Below are positions 18,140 to 26,999 of a stretch of DNA of 64,000 nucleotides, piece after piece. The notes below the pieces were generated by a model. That model had not been told where the DNA came from. It saw only the letters and a program-made list of their open reading frames with translations, and searched no databases. Numbering within the stretch: position 1 is the first letter of the stretch; the number at the start of each line of letters is the position of its first letter. This stretch comes from Chrysoperla carnea (lineage: Eukaryota > Arthropoda > Insecta > Neuroptera > Chrysopidae): contig NC_058337.1 in assembly GCF_905475395.1 (NCBI RefSeq), positions 139,755,172 to 139,819,171 of the forward strand. The letters are read 5' to 3'. A program made the position numbers and the translations under genes.

Positions 18140-18470
18140 GGGAAAAATTACTCCAAATTACTCCGATATTACTCCAAATTACTCCGATATTACTCCGATA
18201 TTACTCCAAATTACTCCGATATTACTCCAAATTACTCCAAATTACTCCGATAATACTAAACAGGTCTGTATCTAAACAGGTCTGTATCTTAACAGGTCTG
18301 TTTCTAAACAGGTCTGTATCTAAACAGGTCTGTAACTAAACAGGTCAGTATCTAAACAGATCTGCATCTAAACAGGTCTGTATCTAAACAGGTCTGTTTA
18401 ATACTGTTTTTGACCGGTTTAATACTGGTTTTGATCGGTTTAATACTGGTCTGTTTAGAAACAGGTCCGG
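18140..18470. repeat. ATTACTCC and AAACAGGTCTGTAT tandem repeats
   Basis: ATTACTCCAA/ATTACTCCGAT units occur about ten times (18145-18252). Then come about eight units of CTAAACAGGTCTGTAT (18257-18400) and the TTTAATACTGGTTTTGAYC units. They lie at the 3' end of the minus-strand DUF8207-like gene and mirror the cluster at 20281-20485 on the far side of the C2H2 gene. Confidence 0.75.
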
Positions 18471-18473
18471 TTT

Positions 18474-19448
18474 TCAGTATATTATGTTTTCTTCCCTTAA
18501 CTCTTGTATCAAACTATTTATCTCATTTTGGTGGCTGAAATTTCCCGCGTCACGTGATGCGCATAACAGCCGTAATCTGTCGCAAAGTTCGTCGATTGTA
18601 TTCCAGTACACATAATCTATGGGATTATTAGTTACTCGTGATAATGTTAGACCGCTACCAGAAGCAGGAGCCGATGGGTATAGATGTTTCTTAATGATTT
18701 TTTTATACTTTAAACCTCTAGTTCCTTGAATTTGACCCCGAGAGTCATAATTCCGTCTATAAGCGTTTGTTGATGTTACAATTTCTAAATAGTTACGCAT
18801 GTCTTGCTCTGAATAATGTTTTGGTATCTGTTTTACTAAAAGCTCATATAAACCTGATGTCCCGTCGTACCATTTTTCGTTGACTTGTATATCGTTATGC
18901 TTAATGTGAACCACTGAATTACCTACATATAATCTATCAGCAGCATTATCATAACGTAATCCGTAAATATTATCGATAAGCTTATCATCTTTATTCGATA
19001 ATATAAAATAAATGTATTTACCGGACATATCTCCATAAGTCTTTGTAAAATGCTGAAGTGCATGCTGATTATTCTCTGGTGATTTTATAATCTCCCTAAA
19101 TACAACATCAGGAGTGTGTAATGCATCATCCTCATAGGTGTCTGATAGATTTTGTTTTGTGACTACTGGAGTATCTTCAAATAATTTTCGAGCCTTCATT
19201 GGCGTATAATTTAATAGTTCATCTTTATTGTCTTCTAATGTATCATCTTCCATCTTGCGTTTTATATTAATTCGAGTAAAATCATTTTTGTTCTCTTGTT
19301 TTTCTACTAGCTTATTCAACGGATCAGTGATGGGCTTAAATGCTTTTTCTAATGAAATGGTCGCTGTTTGTTCATCAGCTTTGAGTGGGTTATACTTTTT
19401 CTGTATAATATCTCTCAACTTAGCTAGCTGTTTCGTTGTCTGAAGCAT
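18474..19448 (-). CDS. DUF8207-like Polinton-associated protein, 324 aa
   Basis: The N-terminal third is charged and probably disordered or coiled (Lys/Glu/Asp-rich, residues 1-115). The middle contains SGKYIYFILSN, and then a segment around LYELLVKQIP..YSEQDMRNYLEI leads into a basic GLKYKKIIKKHL. A low-complexity PSAPASGSG (258-266) follows. The C-terminal block (about 277-324) has the pattern YWNTIDELCDRLRLLCAS..AG...NEINSLIQELRE, which I recognise as the conserved end of proteins found beside PolB genes in many animal Polinton-type loci (Pfam DUF8207, from memory). The function is not established, and a minor virion or packaging role is possible. The copy at 1-575 is nearly identical. It converges with the 147-residue gene. 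Confidence 0.72.
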   Translation of the reverse strand: MLQTTKQLAKLRDIIQKKYNPLKADEQTATISLEKAFKPITDPLNKLVEKQENKNDFTRINIKRKMEDDTLEDNKDELLNYTPMKARKLFEDTPVVTKQNLSDTYEDDALHTPDVVFREIIKSPENNQHALQHFTKTYGDMSGKYIYFILSNKDDKLIDNIYGLRYDNAADRLYVGNSVVHIKHNDIQVNEKWYDGTSGLYELLVKQIPKHYSEQDMRNYLEIVTSTNAYRRNYDSRGQIQGTRGLKYKKIIKKHLYPSAPASGSGLTLSRVTNNPIDYVYWNTIDELCDRLRLLCASRDAGNFSHQNEINSLIQELREENIIY

Positions 19449-19701
19449 GTTATCACATGAAAGATCACAAATTAAATGACCTATACAGTTGATAAACAGC
19501 GCTTAATAACCTAACAAGCATCAGCAATCAACCTAGATAATAAGCTCTTTATAAGGAATAATAATAAATCAACTTGTACTACAGATTAGATAAAAAAAAA
19601 TTTTATTTAAAAAAAAATTACAATTTTAGATTAAAACAAAATACATAAATGATTTTTAATAAGAAATTACTAATTTTATGTTAAAAGTTAATATCAACTT
19701 G

Positions 19702-20229
19702 TTATTTAATTATATTTGTTTTTCGCAAGTGATGAATTATAGACAGTATTTCTTTTCCAACATCTGTAGAATATAGACTTCTTAATGTATCAATTAATAC
19801 ATTGGGATCAACATTATAATAAGAAATATTTTCATCAACCTCTAGGACACTCTTACTATTCATAGCTGATTCATATTCCTTGTATTGTTTAGTTTGTGAA
19901 TTATCCAATTTGCTTCTATCACTACTCATTTCCAGATTAAACCTTTGATTGCTACTCTCTGATTCATTAAATGAAATATCATCATATGATTCATCATCAT
20001 TTGGTTTTAACTTTGAAGTTTTAGCAACGATAGATTCCGAACTCTTTGAAGAATTGCTCAATGTTCGTTTTCTTTTACTAGATTCAGCAATAGAACAATC
20101 TTTATCATTATGTATATTTTGAATAGCATTGTTGAAATCAGAGGCGTGACAACGCTGAATGTGTCTATTTTTATTAAATTTCCGAGAAAATATGAGATCA
20201 CAATATTCACATTTAAACATGTTTATCAA
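19702..20229 (-). CDS. Single C2H2 zinc-finger protein, copy 2 (175 aa)
   Basis: Identical in translation to 829-1356. It has Cys7/Cys10/His23/His28 near the N-terminus and a long Ser-rich middle. Complete identity with the copy 18.9 kb away shows very recent divergence of the two elements. TCAGTCAGTTC initiator-like sequence lies about 20-30 bases upstream of the ATG (minus strand, near 20250). Confidence 0.65.
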   Translation of the reverse strand: MINMFKCEYCDLIFSRKFNKNRHIQRCHASDFNNAIQNIHNDKDCSIAESSKRKRTLSNSSKSSESIVAKTSKLKPNDDESYDDISFNESESSNQRFNLEMSSDRSKLDNSQTKQYKEYESAMNSKSVLEVDENISYYNVDPNVLIDTLRSLYSTDVGKEILSIIHHLRKTNIIK

Positions 20230-20280
20230 AAAAAAACTGTATCGGTTGTGAACTGACTGATGGAGTAACTTGAAATAATA

Positions 20281-20576
20281 GGTCTGTTTAGAAACAGGTC
20301 TGTTTAATACTGGTTTTGACCGGTTTAATACTGGTCTGTTTAGAAACAGGTCTGTTTAATACTGGTTTTGACCAGTTTAATACTGGTCTGTTTAGAAACA
20401 AGGCATTTCGTGCCTTTCGCACTGATGCTATAAAGTTTATAGTTTTCTTTGCCTTTTTCGTCTTTTTCTTTTTTAATCCCATACTGTAGTGTCACCAATA
20501 CTTTGTGTGTTTTTTCAGATTCATAATAATAATTTTTTTCTGTAAATTTTTTTTAAAATGTAAATTTTAATCATTA

Positions 20577-20617
<41 letters not shown>

Positions 20618-21017
20618 TTATAAGATTTTTATTAAATAAAACCTTTATTCTAATCTCATAACACGTGTAAAATTATTTTAAGATCTAATGCGATTCAAAC
20701 AAGTTTAAACATGTTCAAACAAGTTTGAACATGTATTTTTATTCAAACAAGTTTGAACTTGTAACAGGATGATGATATCATATTTTTCAAAGTCAAATCT
20801 ATTTCAACATATTTTTGAGAATAGCTGACACGTGTAAAATTATTTTAAGATCAAAGTCCATTTAAACAAGTTTGAACATGTATTTTTATTATGTAAATTT
20901 CAAGTGTCATATTACATTGCTTAATCATAAAAAAATATTAATATCCGGTCACGTGTTTTGACACATGTAAAATTATTTCAAACAAGTTTGAACTTGTTAC
21001 AAGATGATGATATCATA
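20281..21017. repeat. Repeat cluster, duplicated ATPase tail and internal subrepeats (copy 2)
   Basis: This is equivalent to 1408-2146 of copy 1 at an offset of 18871-18873. It holds the AAACAGGTCTGTTT cluster, the ATPase 3'-flank duplicate beginning near 20486, an A-run at about 20580-20614, and terminal-type palindromic subrepeats to 21017. Confidence 0.75.
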
Positions 21018-21239
21018 TGTGGCCCTAGTGGTTGTGGTAAAACCAATGTTATGTTGAATTTAATTTAAGATGAAAATGGTTTACACTTTGAAAACATTTA
21101 TGTTTACAGTAAATCTGTTTACTAACCGAAATATCAATTACTAGAAGAGACTTTAAAATTAGTGGAAGGGGTTGGATATTTTCCATTTAGTGATACTAGT
21201 GAAATTCTTAGTCCGAATGAAGCTCGAGAAAAAAGTCTT
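21018..21239 (+). pseudogene. Packaging ATPase, 5' fragment only (copy 2)
   Basis: Only the Walker A part remains. The same two TAA codons as in copy 1 occur at 21066-21068 and 21123-21125. The fragment stops after AAAAAAGTCTT at 21239, before Walker B. From 21240 the sequence is the inner border of the right terminal repeat. Everything between copy-1 positions 2371 and about 4900, including two small genes, is missing. It is non-functional. Confidence 0.85.
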
Positions 21240-22413
21240 AAAAAAAAATATTAACATCCGGTCACGTGTTTTGACACATGTAAAATTATTTCAAACAAGT
21301 TTGAACTTGTTATAAGATGATGATATCATATTTTTCAAGGTCAAATTAACATATTCTTGAGAATAGCTGACACGTGTAAAATTATTTTAAGATCAAAGTC
21401 CATTCAAACAAGTTTGAACATGTATTTTTATTATGTAAATTTCAAGTGTCATATTACATTGCTTAATCATAAAAAAATATTAGCATCCGGTCACGTGTTT
21501 TGACACATGTAAAATTATTTCAAACAAGTTTGAACTTGTTACAAGATGATGATATCATATTTTTCAAGGTCAAATTAACATATTCTTGAAAATTGCTGAC
21601 ACGTGTAAAATTATTTTAAGATCAAAGTCCATTCAAACAAGTTTGAACATGTATTTTTATTATGTAAATTTCAAGTGTCATATTACATTGCTAATTCAAT
21701 AAAAAAAAAAAATATTAACATCCGGTCACGTGTCTTGAATTTTATCATGTATATTTAAAGTGTCAAATTACAATATTTTTCAAGGTCAAATTAACATATT
21801 CTTGAAAATTGCTGACTAATGTCAACGTCCCGCCCCCCGTTCACCCCCCGTCAAGCACCACTATTGGTCAAAGCCAATGACGTCACCTGGTAATTTCCCG
21901 TTTATGCTTAGGCAGCCATTCCTCCCCACCAATTCAACCACACCTCCCGACGCCATCTTGATTTTTACAGTGCTACTATTGGTCAAAGCCAATGACGTCA
22001 TCAATGCTTAGGCAGCCATTATTCCCCAACACCACACCTCCCGACGCCATCTTGATTTACTATTGGTCAATGCCGAGGTTTCCAACATTCACCTAGGTTT
22101 GCCCTTTTTGGAAAAGTGTACCATACTTTGGGGTTGAAAGTGGGCTCGATTATCTAACGTCCAATTCCCGCCCCCTTTTAACCCCCACTTCCAAAACCGC
22201 GCCCACCACTTTAAGCCCCACTTCCGCCAAGAAACACACTAACGCTCTGTCAGCCACGCCCCACCACACCTCCCAACGCCATCTTGATTTACTATTGGTC
22301 AATGACGTCATCTATCCCCTCCAACTTCCGAGGTTTCCAACATTCACCTAGGTTTGCCCTTTTTGGAAAAGTGTACCATCCAACTGCGCTGAAATCCCTG
22401 TGACTCTTCTACT
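21240..22413 (-). repeat. Right terminal inverted repeat of copy 2
   Basis: Inverted match to 10912-12085. The inverted match ends exactly where the ATPase fragment is cut. This suggests that the right end was reset by copying the left end, with the junction in an A-run. The outer array (about 21820-22377) mirrors the CRE/CCAAT/YY1-like sites of the left end. Confidence 0.88.
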
Positions 22414-22419
22414 TACTTT

Positions 22420-22926
22420 ACAGATAATTTTTCATATAAAATCCATTTAAATATAATAATTTACACATAAATAATATTAATAATAATAATAATAATAATA
22501 AAATAAAATCCCATATATTATTATTATTTATGTGAAAATGGATTTTCATAATATTTATATTTATTTATATTAATTTATTCAATGTTGATTGTTTTATTTT
22601 ATAAAATGAATGTAGTTTTTTGGGGAAAAAAATATATATAAATTATTAACATTTAAAATAATATGATCGATGATGATTCAATATTCAAAACTGTGATTCA
22701 CCTAGACAGGGTGCTACATGCTTAAAAAACATCTAAACGAACGATGAATCCAGTACTTAATAGGGAATATTCATGTATTTTTTTTATATTTTTAATTCAT
22801 TGTTTACACCGTTATTACAAGTAAAAAAATATAAATACTGTTTAAAATATCTTTTTGGCGATCTCTGTTGATATTAATATGTGACCTGTCAATTGGTGAC
22901 AGTTCAATGTATAATTTACACTTAAA
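22420..22926. other. AT-rich flank
   Basis: Contains an AAT run (about 22465-22500). From about 22770 it holds the first half of a repeat that is intact, inverted, at about 6470-6880. No gene seen. Confidence 0.5.
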
Positions 22927-23421
22927 AACAAGTGAAAACAAACAATTGACTGTGTTAATTGTTGAAATACCGTTAAGTGTTGATTACTCTGTCACATTAC
23001 ACATACATACATGACATACATACATAATTGATATTCCCATATAATACATACTATACAATCTACGCCTAATTTGCGTCCTCGCGGGTAAACAGTGATGTTT
23101 ACGAATAAAAAGTTTCAAACAAAAGTTTTAAATTTTTTATAAGGAATTTTTTGCATTTAAACTTTTGTTCTATCTCTAACGGTTTACCAGATGGGTCCTC
23201 TGGACCAAAGACCAAATTGATGATTGATGTTGCTCATTTACAGCTTGATATCTTTTTTCGTTTTTGACGGACGGACGGACAACCGAAAATGGACTAATAA
23301 TTAGGTGATTTTATGAATACCTATCCCAAAATTTTGTTCGTAACATCAATATTTTTAGGCGTTACAAACTTGGGACTAAACTTAGTACACCTTGCATATT
23401 ACATATATTCATGGTATAAAA
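22927..23421 (+). repeat. Interspersed repeat family B, full-length copy
   Basis: It starts ACAAGTGAAAACAAACAATT and ends TACATGGTATAAAA (variant TTCATGGTATAAAA). Conserved inner parts are GGGTCCTAYGGACC, a GACGGACGGACGG run and TTAGGTGATTTTATGAAYACCTA, both able to form hairpins. Other copies are 37737-38342 and 58834-59400, with minus-strand fragments at about 10585-10781, 28535-28600 and 59440-59520. The copy here splits another repeat within an A-run, which fixes both borders. Confidence 0.75.
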
Positions 23422-24190
23422 ATGAATTTTCAATACAGAATTAACACAAGTTTTCTAATAAAAAGCCGTAGAATAAAACAACTAAATGTAAATACCATAC
23501 AAAATATAAGTAGTTAATACCATACAGTATGTCAACAAATCTGACAAGCCACATACCATGACGTCAAGTCAGTTTTAAAATTTGAATTTCTGTTTTAGAA
23601 ATTTGGAATTTCTCTCACTGAATTTGTGCTTTTATTAATTAATTTTAAGTAATTAAAAATATATTAATTACTTAAATAATGGTTTAGTTGAAATGTCGAA
23701 CCACTAAAGTTACGGAAAAAAAATATTTGAACCAAATTTAAATTTCATATTCGCTATTCGAATCGAGACGAATTTTCGATTTTGCAAGTAAACGTTACGT
23801 AATACAAGTTTTTTTACACGTTATCCAAGTTTAGTGGATACAAATTTACAAAAAGTAATTGAAAATCCTGTGTAGGTTCGGTGTAATTTTAATAGGGTGG
23901 CCTTTTTTATCGAGACACTTTGTATATGAGTATATTATACGTGTATTTAATTTTATTATTGAAAGCTACATTGGAGATGCATTAGTTTACCAGAAACTGT
24001 CTGTTATAATGTTCATTATCAACGGACAGTGGGACATCTGAGTTTCGATTACACAATAGAACTCCAACACATAGGTATAGAGATAGACATGTTGATAAAT
24101 ATATATGGGGTGTTCTACTGAGTATGGATTGTATTAGAAAAACTTAAAAACTTACCTATTTTTTAAAATTATAATAGGATTGCAAATTGA
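23422..24190. other. Second half of the split repeat, then AT-rich DNA
   Basis: Positions 23422-23590 continue the repeat interrupted at 22927. The rest holds no gene I can support. The 60-codon frame at 23859 has no coding character. Confidence 0.45.
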
Positions 24191-24194
24191 AATA

Positions 24195-24620
24195 AAAACT
24201 CAGGAACTTACCTAAAACAGAAAAAAAAACACACAAAAATTAGTATCTAATATATTATACAAGTGAAATTTACAAAATTTAAAAAACCCCCGACAAATAT
24301 TTCAGCAACGGAACCCCTAAACTCGCACTTGAAACATATCTAAGAACACTCCCCATTAAATTATCTTTTTCCTGAAAGCCTTTTTCAAGCTGAGTCAATT
24401 TTAAAGATCATCGTCAATTTTTTAGTTTTTTCGGGTACGGAACCCTAAACTCGCACTTGAACATTCTCCATTAAATAACCTTTCAAACAAAATCAAAAAA
24501 ATCAAAATCGGTGCACCCGTTTAGGCGCCATGATGCCACAGATAGACAGACAAAATTATACATAAATTGACAGCGGTCAAAATTATAACACCCCTTTTTT
24601 TAGTTCGAGGGTTAAAACAT
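24195..24620 (+). repeat. Interspersed repeat family C (GCGCCATGATGCCACAGA type)
   Basis: Contains AAAATCGGTGCACCCGTTTAGG, GCCACAGATAGACAGACA and AAATTATAACACCCCTTTTTT, then a GAGGGTTAAAA end. This is a pattern common in insect genomes. Related copies are at about 55690-55890 and 56090-56275. An ATA/AAT run and TCTTTATTCATAAAA follow at 24625-24670. Confidence 0.6.
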
Positions 24621-24679
24621 TATAATAATAACAATAATAATAATAATAATAAGTCTTTATTCATAAAATAGTTTACAAC

Positions 24680-25604
24680 AAAAAAACTATATAAATTGAG
24701 TCAAAAAACGTTATCTAAGAATTCGTTCATTGTAGACTTAAAAATTATTTCTGTTATCTATTTGAGAAATAAAACAGATTTGGGAGACTTAAGGTTTTTC
24801 CAGCATTAATGCACTTGTCAACAACAGATTTGTCAGCTGTTAAATTTTGTGTAAAAATTTGGTTCCTTTATTAATTTGGCCGCGTATGAATAAATAGTTT
24901 AGTTTCTTTATAAAAAAATTTTACTTATGCTAATTTTTTATTTATCAAGTACTATTTATTGTTGGCAAGAAAAATTCTTGTAGCTCTTTAAAAAACTTTG
25001 AAATTTTGTAAATTGTAATTTTTGACTCTTCCAACTCAAAAAGTTGACAATCTCTGCTCTAATATGTAAAAAATATTCTGTTTTTTATAGGAAAATTTCA
25101 ACATTTTCTTAATTTGTTTCGGAGACACTCGATAGATTATCAGTTCATACAAACACAAACATCAACAATTGTGATTCGTTCACATACTTTCACACACACA
25201 CAGGATAATAGTTAGTGATACTATAAAGGATCAAAATGAAAATTGTACACAATCACTATTTTTTAAACATTATTGACATGTGAAAATATGTTTAATTGAT
25301 GAATAATACTTTTCTTTTTTTTTTTTTTAAATAAACTTCAATCAAAATTAAAGTTTAATTCAAAAACATTTATTTTTATTGCTAACTAAATTATTATTTT
25401 ATTTTTTTTATTTTTAATAGTCCGGAAGGTGTTGGTAATTGAAAACTTAGTGTCTCTGGTGAAAGAAAATTAGAGGATAAATAGAAAAATAAAGTGTATG
25501 TTTTTGCATTAGTTGTTTCTGTATTATAAATTTATGTTTTTTATTTATTACCATTTTGAAATTATCCTTTGTAACAAGCTCATCAAATTTCGATATGCCG
25601 TGGT
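24680..25604. other. AT-rich non-coding DNA
   Basis: No gene, RNA or clear repeat seen apart from T-runs. Confidence 0.4.
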
Positions 25605-25932
25605 ACCAGGTACCTCCGACATGATATTCTTGTTCAGCAACCACAAAAACCCTCGAGTAACGAGTTTGGACTGCTTTTATGACGAATTTCTCCAAAACTT
25701 CAGAAGGCTACGGGGATACCGTTGCACCAGGTATCACTGAGACCAATTCCGTCATGATATTCTTGCTTAGCGACCCCAAAAATTCTCGAGTAACGAGTTT
25801 AGACTGATTATATTGTGAATTTTCCGAAAATTCCAGTAGACGACGAGAAACGAGCACCAGGTACCTCTAAGACCAATACTTTCATAATATTCGTGCTCAA
25901 CGACCCCAAAAACCTCTATGAAATATTGTGAA
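25605..25932 (+). repeat. Short satellite-like array, three units of 121-130 bp
   Basis: The units start with ACCAGGTAYC at 25605, 25726 and 25856. Each continues with GACC..TT..YCATRATATTCKTG and CGACCCCAAAAA; the first two also share TCGAGTAACGAGTTTRGACTG, and the third is truncated. The units are GC-richer than the surroundings. The ORFs at 25447-25740 are shadows of this array. Confidence 0.7.
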
Positions 25933-26700
25933 TTTAATATTAACGCTCAATTTTAAATCCAATTATAAAATGCGTATTAATTATGCTAATTGCATATTTT
26001 TAATTTCTTATAAATCAAACTAGATCACAAAAGTTCCTGACGCTCTAACGAATTGAATGCTGAAAACCGCATTCAAATCCGACGTACTGCTCAAATTTGT
26101 CGAACTTTGATCATTTTTTGTGCTTCGTTTCTTTGTCTAATAGTCAATTAACTGGAAATCAATGTAAAAAAAATGATTTCCCACTTGATATGTATAAGTC
26201 TACATTCACCAAAATGACTTTCACTAACGAAGTCAACGATTTTCAGTAATACTTCGAACTATTTCGAAACTAGTAGAATGAATTTCTGTCCCTTATTTGA
26301 TGATATTATAACTGACACAACATTACAAGGTTTGACTATCGAATTGAAGTCGTTACTATGATCATGTTAGCTTTTTTTGTTTGTTTGAAAAGACGATTGA
26401 CATTCTAATGGTTTTGTGTTATTGAAAGGTATTCGATTTATACTACAGTCATTTCAAACAGACTATTATACAAATTTCTCACTTTTTGTAAACAAGGTAA
26501 ACTTCTAGTGATATACAGAGTTTGAAATATAGTGTATAACCTTCAATTTAAAACAGTTGATAGCTCTATCGCGAGTCCAACATACAAATTTTGGTCATTT
26601 TCTGCTCTTCGAATTTATGATTTCAAACTCAAAAAATACTCAAAATAAAAAAAGAATTATCGAATTAAAGAACGTGAAATTCTCTATAAAAAAATTTTAA
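25933..26700. other. AT-rich non-coding DNA
   Basis: Nothing supportable seen. Confidence 0.4.
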
Positions 26701-26996
26701 TAAAAAATACTTTTTAAGGGACAAGCTTTTATTGTACTAAAAAGTAGAAAATAATTTTATCTATGAGTCACTCATACCCGACTATCAGTAAAAGCTTGAG
26801 GCGCTCAATTTAAAATATCAAAAATGAATCGGAACGCCTCATCTACTCCACATGACTAATTATTTTTCAATTCATTCTTGATATTAAGCGCCTCACGCTT
26901 TTACAAATAGTTGGGTATGAGTGACTTATAGATGAAATTATTTTCTACTTTTTAGTACAGTAAAAGTGTTTTTACTGTACCAAAAAGTATTTTTTA
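26701..26996. mobile_element. Foldback/MITE element, 296 bp
   Basis: The ends are TAAAAAATACTTTTT and its inverse. The arms (about 120 bp, imperfect) include TACTAAAAAGTAGAAAATAA, GAGTCACTCATACCC and AAAAGCKTGAGGCGC in inverted orientation. No coding capacity. Confidence 0.7.
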
Positions 26997-26999
26997 TGA

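Larger units (their letters stand above)
10912..22413. mobile_element. Polinton-like element, copy 2, complete (11.5 kb)
   Basis: The ends are AGTAGAAGAGTCACAGGG at 10912 and its reverse complement ending at 22413. A perfect 6-bp duplication TACTTT flanks it (10906-10911 and 22414-22419). A 6-bp duplication with AG-starting long inverted repeats is the Polinton/Maverick hallmark. The contents are a PolB gene (+), a 147-residue gene (+), a DUF8207-like gene (-), a C2H2 gene (-) and an ATPase fragment (+). No retroviral-type integrase, capsid, penton or cysteine protease gene is detectable in any frame. At 11.5 kb it is shorter than the usual 15-20 kb. Near-identical terminal repeats and an intact polymerase indicate recent insertion, presumably using integrase supplied from elsewhere. 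Confidence 0.9.
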
